Positions 17,433-26,326 of a DNA stretch of 58,436 bases are shown here, in pieces (the first letter of the stretch is position 1; each line of letters opens with the position of its first letter). This stretch comes from JBDGYE01 sp039584255. Its GTDB lineage: Bacteria > Gemmatimonadota > Gemmatimonadetes > Palauibacterales > Palauibacteraceae. Where the stretch lies: contig JBDGYE010000022.1 of the NCBI GenBank assembly GCA_039584255.1, positions 1 through 58,436 of the forward strand, written 5' to 3'. Below the pieces are notes generated by a model. The model had not been told where the DNA came from and searched no databases. It worked only from the letters and a program-made list of their open reading frames with translations. Made by a program: the position numbers and the translations under genes.

Positions 17433-18221
17433 CTATTCCTCCACGAACGCGACCACGCGGCAGAAGGCCGCCTCGCCGCCCTTGAACAGCCAGGGAAAAA
17501 CGCCGATGGTGAGGCGCCTGTTCTGAAGCTCCGGCGCGCTCAGGTCACCTCCCAGGTTCTCGACGTGCATGCAGTCGTAGGGAAACAGTCTGTTGTGCGT
17601 GAGCTGGTAGTCCTCGTCGGGGAACAGCCGGTCTACCTCCTCTTTGCCCCCGAACTTCTCCTCCGCCAGGCGGCGCACCCGCTCGCAGTGGTCGAACGAC
17701 CCCTTTCCTAGGAATCGGCCGATCGGGAGGTCCATCGGGTGGTCGGTGGAGATCGCGTCGACGGCCCAGATTCGGACGTCCTTGTCGAGCAGCCACGGGA
17801 CCATGTCCGGGTGTGCGCCGGGATGGAGGTGGATGTAGCGCTCCTCGTCGGGCGTTTCTCCGAACTGAGCAAAGCGGTGCCAGCCGGTGTGCAGGATGAC
17901 GATGTCGCCCTTCTTTACCTCGACGCGGCCCTCGATCATCTCCGGCGTGTAGGCGCCGAGATCTTCCATCTCGTCCGTCAGGTCCACGATCACGCCGGGG
18001 CCGTACAGCCACTCGAGCGGGATCTGGTCGATCGTCTTCCCGCCGGTGACGAAGTGGCGCGGCGAGTCCAGGTGAGTGCCCATGTGGTTCGAGGTCTGGA
18101 TGTACTGGGCGTTCACCCCGTGCTCCGCCTTGCGCTTGATGTACTTCACCTCGAACGGCGGATAGTAGGGCCAGAAGAAGACGTCCTGGTTCAGCGGCTG
18201 GGAGAGGTCGTACAGCTTCAT
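17433..18221 (-). CDS. Cyclase-family metal-dependent hydrolase (kynurenine formamidase / isatin hydrolase-like)
   Basis: 262 residues. The metal motif HxxxHxD (His46, His50, Asp52 in HMGTHLDSP) is the hallmark of the family, which includes kynurenine formamidase and isatin hydrolase, both of which cleave a C-N bond next to a carbonyl. In this operon it is the best candidate for opening a hydroxylated N-heterocycle. The start at 18221 is chosen for the GGAGG ribosome site five bases upstream; an in-frame GTG four codons earlier would overlap that site. Confidence 0.85.
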   Translation of the reverse strand: MKLYDLSQPLNQDVFFWPYYPPFEVKYIKRKAEHGVNAQYIQTSNHMGTHLDSPRHFVTGGKTIDQIPLEWLYGPGVIVDLTDEMEDLGAYTPEMIEGRVEVKKGDIVILHTGWHRFAQFGETPDEERYIHLHPGAHPDMVPWLLDKDVRIWAVDAISTDHPMDLPIGRFLGKGSFDHCERVRRLAEEKFGGKEEVDRLFPDEDYQLTHNRLFPYDCMHVENLGGDLSAPELQNRRLTIGVFPWLFKGGEAAFCRVVAFVEE

Positions 18222-18258
18222 ATCTGCCTCCACGTGTTGTCTTCGGGCCGGGGCGAAT

Positions 18259-19449
18259 CTACAGGACCCCTTGCTGGCGCAGCTCGGCCACCTCGGGGGC
18301 GCTCATATTCAGCCAATCGGACATCACCTGAGCCGTGTGCTCTCCGAGTACGGGCGGCGGAGAGCCGACCGCCCCCGGAGTATCGGACAGTTTAACAGGG
18401 ACTCCGGTCACGCGTATTGCACCGGCTTCGGGGTGCTTCAGCTCCACGACCATCTCCCGGGCGGTCACCTGGGGATGCTCGCAGACTTCCTGCACGGTTC
18501 GAATGCGGCCGCACGGGATGCCAGCTGCGCGCAAGGACTCGATCCACTCCCCGGTGGTCCTGCTCTCCATCACCGGCTCCAGCAAGGCCCGCAGCTGCTC
18601 GGCATGCGCTACCCGGTCGGCGTTGGTCCGAAAGCGCGGATCGTCCGCGAGAGCCCCGAGTTTCGCGACCTCGCAGAACCGTCGCCATATAGCATCGTTC
18701 CCACAGGCCAGGTTCAGATAGCCATCCCGGCACTCGAAGGTCTCGTATGGGGTGATCGTCGGATGCCGGTTGCCGATGCGCCGTGGGCTCTCGCCTGTGG
18801 CGAAGTAGATGCCGGCCTGATAGGTGAGCAGCGCCACCTGGCAGTCGAGCATGCCGATGTCAACTTTCTGCCCGCGACCCGTCCGCTCGCGTGCGATCAG
18901 GGCCAGCAGGATTCCCTGACAGGCCATCATCCCCGCGACGATGTCGGCCTGCGAGGTTCCGACCTTGTAGGGCGGGCCGTCCGGGTCCCCCGTCAGGCTG
19001 GCAATGGCCCCTTCGCCCTGAATGATTAAGTCGTAGCCGGGCAGCTTCGCGTCGGGGCCGGTCTCTCCGTATCCCGAGATCGAGCAGTAGATGAGGTGCG
19101 GGTTGACCTCCCGCGCCACCTCGTAGTCCAACCCTAAGGATTCCATCAAGCCCGGGCGGAAGTTCTCGACCACGACGTCGGCCTTTTCGAGCAGAGCACG
19201 CAGTATCGTCAGACCCCGCTCCTGCTTGAGGTTCAGCGTGAGGCCGCGCTTGTTCCGGTTGACGCTCAGGAAGTAGGCGCTCTCGCCGCCGAGGAAGGGA
19301 GGTCCGTAGCCGCGCGTGTCGTCACCCGACCCCGGTCGCTCGACCTTCACGACGTCGGCGCCCATGTCGGCCAGCATCATCGTGCAGTAGGGACCCGCCA
19401 GAACACGGGTCAGATCGAGAACCTTGAGACCGTCGAGCGGCCGGGACAT
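18259..19449 (-). CDS. CaiB/BaiF type III CoA-transferase
   Basis: 396 residues. It opens with LDGLKVLDLTRVLAGPYCTMMLADMGADVVKVE, the usual family N-terminus, and has the catalytic Asp169 (TSQADIVAG). It moves CoA from one carboxylic acid to another. In the operon it would activate the acid released by ring cleavage for central metabolism. A GGAGG ribosome site precedes the ATG. It follows the NCS1 permease by 29 nt and precedes the cyclase-family gene by 37 nt. Confidence 0.92.
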   Translation of the reverse strand: MSRPLDGLKVLDLTRVLAGPYCTMMLADMGADVVKVERPGSGDDTRGYGPPFLGGESAYFLSVNRNKRGLTLNLKQERGLTILRALLEKADVVVENFRPGLMESLGLDYEVAREVNPHLIYCSISGYGETGPDAKLPGYDLIIQGEGAIASLTGDPDGPPYKVGTSQADIVAGMMACQGILLALIARERTGRGQKVDIGMLDCQVALLTYQAGIYFATGESPRRIGNRHPTITPYETFECRDGYLNLACGNDAIWRRFCEVAKLGALADDPRFRTNADRVAHAEQLRALLEPVMESRTTGEWIESLRAAGIPCGRIRTVQEVCEHPQVTAREMVVELKHPEAGAIRVTGVPVKLSDTPGAVGSPPPVLGEHTAQVMSDWLNMSAPEVAELRQQGVL

Positions 19450-19478
19450 GCTCTCACCTCCCCCTGCGGGATGGTCCA

Positions 19479-20963
19479 TCACGCGGCGCTCTCCGTGGTG
19501 CGGCGCATCAGCCACCAGTAGACCAGGGCGGCGGCTGCCGTGGCGCTGAACCAGGCGCCATCGAAGAGGAACGCCAGGCCCGGGACGAGGATGCCGAGTA
19601 GCACCACCGCGATCCCGACCACGGTCGCGACCACGGCCGGTCGGTTGATCCCCTTCTCGTAGGCGTATTCCGAGCCTTCCGTATAGAGGGCCCGCAGGTT
19701 GAGCCGACCCCGGCGCAAGATCAGGTAATCGCATACTATGACCCCGCCGACGGCGCCCAGGAAGCCGGAGTAGCTGATCAGCCAGGTCTGGTACAGGTCC
19801 AGAAGCTTCCACGGGAAGATGAAGATGCCGAGCAGCGCGGCGATCAGACCGCCGAGGCGGAAGCCGATCCTGTCGGGCTTGAGGTTCGAGACGCTGTTGG
19901 CCGGCGCCACCACGTTGGCGGCGATGTTGGTACTGAGCGTGGCCACCACGATCACGAACAGCGAAACCAGCCCGAGCAGCGCGCCGCCCTCCGCCGACAT
20001 CCGCACCAGAAGATCCACGGGGTTCCAGATCGCCTCGCCGTACAGGATCAGCGTGGCTCCGGTGACGGCGATCCCGATGAACGAGAACAGGGGCATGGTG
20101 ATCAGGAGGCCGATCGCCTGCCCCACGGCTTGGTCCTTCTGGGTCCGCGCGTAGCGCGTGAAGTCTGGGATGTTGAGCGACACGGTGGCCCAGAACCCGA
20201 CCATCGCCGTGAGCCAGGGCAGGAACAGCCGGAGGAAGAAGTCGAGGCCGGTGTGCGTCGCGGTTGCCTCGCTCATCGCCTCCGACTCCCGCAGGATCGT
20301 CCCGAGCCCGCCGACGGTGCTGACGGCCCAGGCGAGGAGCGCGATCCCCATCGCGATGAGGAACGGCGCGGCCAGAGTCTCCATCCATTTGATGCTCTCG
20401 GTTCCGGCCCACACGAAGTAGACGTTGATGAACCAGAACAGGAGGAAGCTGATGAAGTGGGACAGGCCGTAGCCCATGAAGGACCACTCGCCGCCGATGC
20501 TTTGCCATGCCGGCCACAGGATCCCCAGCAGCGCGTTGATCGCCAGCCCGCCGATCCACGTCTGGATCCCGAACCATCCGCAGGCCACGATCGAGCGCGC
20601 CAGCGATGGGAAGTGCGCCCCGGTCAGTCCGTAAGAAGCCCGCGCGTAAACGGGAAACGGAATCCCGTACCGGGTGCCGGCATGAGCGTTGATGACCAGC
20701 GGCACCAGCACGATCGCGTTCCCGAGGAAGATCACGAGCAGGCTCTGCCACCACGTCATGCCTGACTCGATCATGCTGGCGGCGAGCATGTAAGTAGGGA
20801 TGCACACGCTCATTCCGACCCACAGGGAGGCCAGGTGCCAGGTGTTCCAGGAACGGCGATCGGGTGGTGTCGGAGCCAGATCGGCGTTGATCAGCCGGCC
20901 CGGTGGAAGTGCTTCGACCGCGGCCAGGCCCGCCGCCAGGGAGGCGCCCGAAGGCTCCGTCAC
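19479..20963 (-). CDS. NCS1-family nucleobase/hydantoin:cation symporter
   Basis: 494 residues and about twelve membrane helices. Family features include NADLAPTPPDRRSWNTWHLASLWVG at the N-terminus, the GIPFPVYARASYGLTGA segment and FWATVSLNIPDFTRYA. Members take up cytosine, uracil, allantoin, hydantoins or related heterocycles. The GTG start overlaps the stop of the FAD subunit gene (GTGA), so expression is coupled to the oxidoreductase. This is the main clue that the operon handles an N-heterocycle. Confidence 0.92.
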   Translation of the reverse strand: MTEPSGASLAAGLAAVEALPPGRLINADLAPTPPDRRSWNTWHLASLWVGMSVCIPTYMLAASMIESGMTWWQSLLVIFLGNAIVLVPLVINAHAGTRYGIPFPVYARASYGLTGAHFPSLARSIVACGWFGIQTWIGGLAINALLGILWPAWQSIGGEWSFMGYGLSHFISFLLFWFINVYFVWAGTESIKWMETLAAPFLIAMGIALLAWAVSTVGGLGTILRESEAMSEATATHTGLDFFLRLFLPWLTAMVGFWATVSLNIPDFTRYARTQKDQAVGQAIGLLITMPLFSFIGIAVTGATLILYGEAIWNPVDLLVRMSAEGGALLGLVSLFVIVVATLSTNIAANVVAPANSVSNLKPDRIGFRLGGLIAALLGIFIFPWKLLDLYQTWLISYSGFLGAVGGVIVCDYLILRRGRLNLRALYTEGSEYAYEKGINRPAVVATVVGIAVVLLGILVPGLAFLFDGAWFSATAAAALVYWWLMRRTTESAA

Positions 20964-21832
20964 GCGGCGCCCGCGACTCGCTCGAAGGCCCGCGTCAGAG
21001 CCCGTTCGACCAGGACCCGGATCAGCTGGCGCCGGTAGTCGGACGAGGCGTGGATGTCCGACGGGGGATCCAGCTCTCGGGCCGTGGCGGCCCCCGCCTC
21101 GGCGATCCGTTCCGCCGTTGGCATCTCGCCGGCGAGCAGGGAGGCGGCCGGCGAGAGAACGGGTCCATCGGCTACGCTGAACAGGCCGACGCGGGCACCC
21201 TCGCAGCGCCCGTCGGAAGTCACAGTCACCTGCGCGGCCACGCCCACCAGTGCGTAGTCTCCGTGTCGCCGGGAGATCTCTTCGAAGGCCCAGCCCGCGT
21301 TTGGCGGAACGGCCGGAAACTCCACCCCCATCAGGATCTCCTCCGGCTCGAGCGCCGTGGCGAACAGGCCTGGGAAGAAATCCGTGGCCCGCACCCATCG
21401 CTCGCCGGAGCGGCCGCGGATGAGGAACCGCGCCTCAAGGGCCAGCGCGACGGCGGGGAGCTCGGAGGCGGGGTCCGCGTGCGCCAGGTTGCCGCCGACC
21501 GTGCCCCGGTTGCGGATCGCCGGATGGGCGATCCACGGAAGGGCCTCGGTCAGCAGCGGAGCGCCACCGCCCACGGCCTGGCTGCGCTCGGCGGCCCGCT
21601 GCCGGGTCATGGCGCCGATCCACAGGGCTCCGTCCCGGGTCTCGATCCCCGTCAGCTCGTCTACCCCGTTGAGGTCGATGAGCACGGCGGGCTCGGCGAG
21701 TCGGAAGTTCATCGTCGGGATCAGGCTCTGCCCGCCCGCCAGGAGCTTGGCGTCGTACCCGTGCTCCGCGAGAAGGGCCAGAGCTTCCTCGACCGTGCCT
21801 GGTCGCCGGTACAGGAACGGGGCCGGCTTCAC
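20960..21832 (-). CDS. Molybdenum hydroxylase, FAD-binding medium subunit (CoxM/XdhB-like)
   Basis: 290 residues. FAD motifs are LLAGGQSLIP (about 31-40) and IRNRGTVGGNLAHADPASE (about 105-125), followed by the CO-dehydrogenase flavoprotein C-terminal domain. It carries electrons from the iron-sulfur subunit to an acceptor. The start codon overlaps the stop of the CoxG-like gene (ATGA), and its stop overlaps the permease start. Confidence 0.92.
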   Translation of the reverse strand: MKPAPFLYRRPGTVEEALALLAEHGYDAKLLAGGQSLIPTMNFRLAEPAVLIDLNGVDELTGIETRDGALWIGAMTRQRAAERSQAVGGGAPLLTEALPWIAHPAIRNRGTVGGNLAHADPASELPAVALALEARFLIRGRSGERWVRATDFFPGLFATALEPEEILMGVEFPAVPPNAGWAFEEISRRHGDYALVGVAAQVTVTSDGRCEGARVGLFSVADGPVLSPAASLLAGEMPTAERIAEAGAATARELDPPSDIHASSDYRRQLIRVLVERALTRAFERVAGAA

Positions 21833-22434
21833 AGCAGGATCACCAGAATAATGATGACGATGATGGCGGCGACCGAGATCACCAGGGGTCGCGACAGCGT
21901 CTGGGCCGCTTCCGAGATCTCGGTGTGGACGCCGGCCAGCGAGTCGGTGGCGTCCTCCGCGCCGGCGATCACTGCGGCGTCCGCGCCGGCCTGTTCCCGC
22001 ATGTACTGGTTCACCTCCTCCAGAGACTTGCGGGCCATCCCCTTCCCCACGGAGTCCAGCAGCCGCTGCCCCACCCCCGCGATCCGGCCGCCGATCTGGA
22101 GGTCGGCCGCGTACTTCATCAGCGTCACGTCGGGGCCATCCTCCTCCAGCCTCACCCGCACCGGGCCCTCCACGAAGCCCGCCGCACCACGTCCGTCCAC
22201 GATCATCGTGAACGCCCCGGGCGGTACCTCGTCCGCGAGCGTGACCTTCACGTCGAACCGGGCGGCCGTGACCGGGCCGACTCCCGCCCGCAGCTCACCC
22301 ACGTACGCGCCGTCCTCCGTCAGCTCCATGCGGGCGCTTCCCGGTAGCGCGCGGGACAGGGTGTCGGGATCGTGCAGCGCGTCCCACACATCCTGGCGCG
22401 ATCCCTCGAATCGATGCTCGGCCTCGAATTCCAT
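21829..22434 (-). CDS. CoxG-like SRPBCC protein with C-terminal membrane anchor
   Basis: 201 residues. Residues 1-145 form a CoxG-type START/SRPBCC domain (LPGSARMEL, DGRGAAGFVEG), and a single hydrophobic helix ends the protein (VISVAAIIVIIILVILL). CoxG recruits the CO dehydrogenase complex to the membrane; a similar anchoring role for this oxidoreductase is likely. It sits between the large and FAD subunit genes. Confidence 0.85.
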   Translation of the reverse strand: MEFEAEHRFEGSRQDVWDALHDPDTLSRALPGSARMELTEDGAYVGELRAGVGPVTAARFDVKVTLADEVPPGAFTMIVDGRGAAGFVEGPVRVRLEEDGPDVTLMKYAADLQIGGRIAGVGQRLLDSVGKGMARKSLEEVNQYMREQAGADAAVIAGAEDATDSLAGVHTEISEAAQTLSRPLVISVAAIIVIIILVILL

Positions 22435-22453
22435 TTCAAATCTTCCTTCGTGT

Positions 22454-24802
22454 CTACTCGCTCGAACCCGCGTCGCGCAGGAGCTCGAACAGGCGGTTCG
22501 GGCTCAGCGGCATCTCCAGCACTTCCAGGCCGGGAAGCTGGAGCGCGTCCTCCAGTGCCTGAGCGAACAGGGCTCCGGTCGGGATGCATCCGGCTTCGCC
22601 CGCCCCCTTGATCCCGAGCGGGTTGTACGGCGAGGGGGTCTCGACGTGGTCGGTTTCCACGTTGGGAACGTCCGTGGCTGTGGGGATCAGGTAGTCCATG
22701 AACGACGCGTTCTGGAGCTGCCCGCCGCGGTCGAACACGAGCTGCTCGTAGAAACAGCCGCCGATGCCGTGCGCCACGCCGCCGACTATCTGGCCGCGCA
22801 CGATGGTGGGGTTGATAACAGTGCCGCAGTCGTGCACTACCACGTAGCGCTGGACCTCCACCATGGCGGTATCGGGGTCCACTTCTACGATCATGGCGTG
22901 CACGCCGTTCGCCGTGCTTCCTCGCTCGGGTCCGAAATAGGCCGTGGCCTCGAGACCCGGCTCCGCCCCCGGCTCCACCGCACCGCGCAGGGGGTTGGCA
23001 CGGCGGGCGAGCTCTCCGAATTCGATCGCCCGCTCGGGCGCACCCGTGACCCGGGCCGTCCCCTCCACCAGCTCGATCTCGTCCTCGGACGCATCCAGCT
23101 CGCGGGCGGCCAGCTTCACGACCTTCTCGCGCACCTTCACCGCCGCCGCATGGCAGGCGTTCCCGGCCACCACGGCACCTCGGCTGGCAAACGTCCCCGT
23201 GCCCCAGTGGAACTTTCCGGTGTCGCCCGTGATCACCTCCACGTCTTCCAGCTCGACCCCGAGCTGCTCGGCCACGATCTGTGCGAACGACGTGAAGTGG
23301 CCCTGGCCCTGCGTGCCCACGCCGGTGGCGACGTTGACCCGGCCGCTGCACTCGATGCTCACGCGCGCGCCCTCGTACGGACCGATTCCGGTCCCCTCGA
23401 CGTACGCCACGATCCCGAGGCCCACGTGCCGGCCCTCCGCCCGGAGCCGCGGCTGCGCCTCGGTCACGAACCGCTCGTAGCCGATGATGTCCATCGCCTT
23501 GTCTAGTGACGGCTCGTAGTTGCCGCTGTCGTACACGAGCGGCGCGAAGTCCTGGTAGATGATCTCGTTGTCGTACGGGAAGACGTCGGGGGACAGGAAG
23601 TTGCGGCGCCGGATCTCGGTGCGGTCGATCCCGAGCTCGCCCGCCGCCAGGTCCAGCAGGCGTTCCATCACGAATACGCCCGGGTTGCGCCCCGCCCCGC
23701 GCACCGGAGTGCAGATGGGCTGCGTCGTCCACACGGCGCGGAACTCGCTTTCGTAAGCCGGGACTTCGTACGGTCCGAGGAGTGTGCACTGGGCGTTGAT
23801 CGGCAGCGTGAGCCCGTACGGGTTGTAGGCGCCGGCGTCGTACAGAAAGCTGTCCTTCACACCCAGGATCCGGCCTTCCCCGTCCACCGAGAGCTCGGCA
23901 TCGTGGATCTGGAGCCGCTCCTGCGTGGTGGCGAAGAAGCTCTCCTGCCGGTCCTCGATCCACTTCACCGGGTGGCCGAGCTTCATGCTGATCCACGGGA
24001 GGAGGACCTCCTCCGGATAGAACATCATGATCTTCGGCCCGAATCCACCGCCGATGAACGGTGCGATGACGCGGACCTGGCTCTCGGGCACCCCAAGCAT
24101 CTGGGCCAGCCCGTTGCGGATCGGGATCGGCGCCTGCGTTGTGTCCCACACCGTGAGCTCGCCGCGCTTGGCGTCCCAGTGGGCCACCACGCCGCGATTC
24201 TCCATGGGCGCGGAAGCTCCACGGTCGAAGCGGAAGCGCCGGCGCACCGTGATGGCCGCGTTCTCCTTCGCCGCCGTGTAGTCGCCTTTCTCCTGCACGA
24301 CGCGGGCGGCCTCGTTCGAGTCGAACTGCTCGTGGATCACCGGCGCGTTCGGCTCGAGCGCGGCCTCGAGATCGACCACCGCCCCGAGCGGGTCCATGTC
24401 CACGCGGACGCGGGCCAGCGCATCCTCCGCCGCGTACCGGCTCGTCGCGACGACGGCAGCGATCGGCTCGCCCACGTGCCGCACCTTGCCCTTGGCGAGC
24501 GGCACCTGGGTCGCGTGCCGGAACGTCAGCTTCTCGATCGTGGGAGGTGGGGGGACGAGCAGCGGCCCGGGCTGCCAGTAGTCGCCCAGGTCATCGGCGG
24601 TGTAGGCCGCGACCACGCCTTCCACTTCCAAGACACCGGACACGTCCACCGAATTGATCCGGGCGTGAGCGTAGTCGCTGCGCAGGAAGGCTACGTGCAG
24701 CATGCCCTCCAGGTGCACGTCGTCGACGAACAGCGCCCGTCCCGTGAGCAGACGCGGGTCTTCCCTTCGGGGACGCCCTGTCCCGAACAGGCGCGCCTTC
24801 AT
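22454..24802 (-). CDS. Molybdenum hydroxylase, molybdopterin-binding large subunit
   Basis: 782 residues of the xanthine dehydrogenase / CO dehydrogenase family. It opens with GTGRPRREDPRLLTGRALFVDD. The cofactor region includes IGGGFGPK, VRGAGRNPGVFVMERLLD and TQGQGHFTSFAQI, and the catalytic Glu is in GIKGAGEAGC near the C-terminus. The AYRCSFR loop of true CO dehydrogenase is absent, so CO is not the substrate. Hydroxylation of a carbon beside a ring nitrogen fits the permease in the operon. The ATG overlaps the stop of the small subunit gene (ATGA). Confidence 0.92.
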   Translation of the reverse strand: MKARLFGTGRPRREDPRLLTGRALFVDDVHLEGMLHVAFLRSDYAHARINSVDVSGVLEVEGVVAAYTADDLGDYWQPGPLLVPPPPTIEKLTFRHATQVPLAKGKVRHVGEPIAAVVATSRYAAEDALARVRVDMDPLGAVVDLEAALEPNAPVIHEQFDSNEAARVVQEKGDYTAAKENAAITVRRRFRFDRGASAPMENRGVVAHWDAKRGELTVWDTTQAPIPIRNGLAQMLGVPESQVRVIAPFIGGGFGPKIMMFYPEEVLLPWISMKLGHPVKWIEDRQESFFATTQERLQIHDAELSVDGEGRILGVKDSFLYDAGAYNPYGLTLPINAQCTLLGPYEVPAYESEFRAVWTTQPICTPVRGAGRNPGVFVMERLLDLAAGELGIDRTEIRRRNFLSPDVFPYDNEIIYQDFAPLVYDSGNYEPSLDKAMDIIGYERFVTEAQPRLRAEGRHVGLGIVAYVEGTGIGPYEGARVSIECSGRVNVATGVGTQGQGHFTSFAQIVAEQLGVELEDVEVITGDTGKFHWGTGTFASRGAVVAGNACHAAAVKVREKVVKLAARELDASEDEIELVEGTARVTGAPERAIEFGELARRANPLRGAVEPGAEPGLEATAYFGPERGSTANGVHAMIVEVDPDTAMVEVQRYVVVHDCGTVINPTIVRGQIVGGVAHGIGGCFYEQLVFDRGGQLQNASFMDYLIPTATDVPNVETDHVETPSPYNPLGIKGAGEAGCIPTGALFAQALEDALQLPGLEVLEMPLSPNRLFELLRDAGSSE

Positions 24803-25257
24803 GGAGCCGCACGCTCCGCCGCCAGCTGGACGGCTTCGACGATGTTTTGGTAGCCCGTGCAGCGGCACAGGTTGAACTGGATCATCGTAAGGAGGATCCC
24901 CGGTGTGCAGAAGCCGCACTGGAGGGCGTGCTTCTCGCGGAAGGCTTCCTGGAGCGGGTGAAGGGGCACGTCCTCCCCGTTCGCCTGTTCGAGCGCCGCG
25001 GCCGCATCCGGGGCGAGACCTTCTACGGTCGTAATCTCGTGACCCTCCGCTTGTACCGCGAACACCAGACACGATCGGACCGGGTCCCCTTCGAGCAGCA
25101 CCGTGCAGGCGCCGCACACGCCGTGCTCGCAGCCGACGTGCGTGCCCGTGAGCTCGAGCTCGTGCCGCAGGAAGTCGCTCAGCAGAAGCCGCGGCTCGAC
25201 CATACGCTCGAAATGCTCGCCGTTCACGGAGACGCTGATGGCGACGCGCTCTGGCAC
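24799..25257 (-). CDS. Molybdenum hydroxylase, 2x[2Fe-2S] small subunit, shortened
   Basis: 152 residues. The plant-ferredoxin cluster ligands are Cys43, Cys48, Cys51 and Cys63. The second cluster is bound by Cys114 and Cys117 (CGFCTPG) and Cys131 and Cys133 (CRCTGY). Between Cys117 and Cys131 there are only 14 positions; CoxS/XdhC-type subunits normally have about 32, so about 18 residues of the connecting helix are missing in frame. The reading frame is intact on both sides. The start is GTG with AGGAG seven bases upstream. It is the first gene of the operon. Confidence 0.88.
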   Translation of the reverse strand: MPERVAISVSVNGEHFERMVEPRLLLSDFLRHELELTGTHVGCEHGVCGACTVLLEGDPVRSCLVFAVQAEGHEITTVEGLAPDAAAALEQANGEDVPLHPLQEAFREKHALQCGFCTPGILLTMIQFNLCRCTGYQNIVEAVQLAAERAAP

Positions 25258-25450
25258 CAGCCGGCTCCTCTCCTTGCGGGTCGTGAACGCTCCGGCCTCC
25301 CCGCAGCGACCGGGAGGTGGTTTACACTAGGGAAATCAACGTTAGACGGCGCCGCGACGGGCGGCAAGCCGCTCGCACCGTGTCGGCCCGACCCCGTACA
25401 TTCTGTCGCGTGCCCACCGGCCCGCAAACAGGACCTGCCCAGGAGACGTC
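25258..25450. other. Divergent intergenic region upstream of the molybdenum-hydroxylase operon
   Basis: It separates the hydroxylase operon from the divergent SRPBCC gene and must carry promoters for both. I see no convincing -35/-10 pair or operator, and no regulator gene for the operon lies adjacent. Confidence 0.4.
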
Positions 25451-26209
25451 ATGCAGTACTTGATACCTGTCGTCGGTCTCGCCGCAGCCGTATTCGTGGC
25501 CCTGCTGCTCTTCATCCGATGGGGTACCCGCTGGGGCTCGACCGCAGAGGAGCGGGACCGGAGGATGCCGGGCGATGCCTGGCTGGAACCAGGTCCGCCG
25601 GCCCGAGTCGCGATGACGCGCGCCGTTTCTCTCGACGCTCCACCCGAGATCGTGTGGCCATGGCTCGCCCAGCTGGGGCGGGGCGCCGGCTGGTATAGCG
25701 TGGATCAGCTGGATAACGGCGGTAAGGCCTCGGCTCGCCACATCGTCTCCTGGATTCCCGAGCCTCGGCTGGGAGACGCGACTTCGATCGGTTATCTGCG
25801 CCACCTTGAGCCCGGCCGGGCACTGGTGTGGTGGGTGAAGGAGACGCGGTTCGCCGGAGCGACCGCCCGACTGGTCGTCGACATTCGTCTCTCACCGGAG
25901 TACGCGGAGTCGCGTCTCGTCATCCGGATGTGGGCCGACGCAGCAGGACCGACGGCCCCCATCGCCCTGGCAGTCTTCAGGTTCATCGATTCGATCATGG
26001 CGATCCGCCAGTTGATCGGGATCCGGACCCGGGTCGAGCGGTATGGGACCCGGACGACTGCGCCGGAGGATCCCGAGACGGGCGAACGCGACCAGTACCA
26101 GCTCTACGAGGTGATCTACGCCTCGGGAGAAACGGCTGGCGTGAAGGGCAAGGAGCACGCCGTGCGGTGGCGGCAGACGGCGATCGAGGACGGGGTATTC
26201 CAGACGTGA
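25451..26209 (+). CDS. Membrane-anchored SRPBCC-like protein
   Basis: 252 residues. A hydrophobic N-terminal helix (about 3-23) anchors the protein. A ligand-binding-type fold follows (MTRAVSLDAPPEIVWPWLAQLGRGAGWYS), as in SRPBCC / polyketide-cyclase-like proteins often found in Actinobacteria and allied groups. The function is unknown. AGGAGA precedes the ATG. It is divergent from the molybdenum-hydroxylase operon and lies 117 nt upstream of the TGA-containing methyltransferase gene. Confidence 0.7.
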   Translation: MQYLIPVVGLAAAVFVALLLFIRWGTRWGSTAEERDRRMPGDAWLEPGPPARVAMTRAVSLDAPPEIVWPWLAQLGRGAGWYSVDQLDNGGKASARHIVSWIPEPRLGDATSIGYLRHLEPGRALVWWVKETRFAGATARLVVDIRLSPEYAESRLVIRMWADAAGPTAPIALAVFRFIDSIMAIRQLIGIRTRVERYGTRTTAPEDPETGERDQYQLYEVIYASGETAGVKGKEHAVRWRQTAIEDGVFQT

Positions 26210-26326
26210 GCGACCCTCGAACTCGGGCGCCCCTGAGGACACGCCACTTGACGCGATGCGTGCGCCGGCTTTGAGTAGGGTGTCCGAACAGAGCCGCTTC
26301 CGTTACAGGCCAGAGCGAGCCGAATC

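Noticed and set aside
22320..24149. Long minus-strand frames overlapping the molybdopterin subunit in other frames
   Set aside because: Shadow frames; the genuine subunit with all cofactor motifs is in the other frame.
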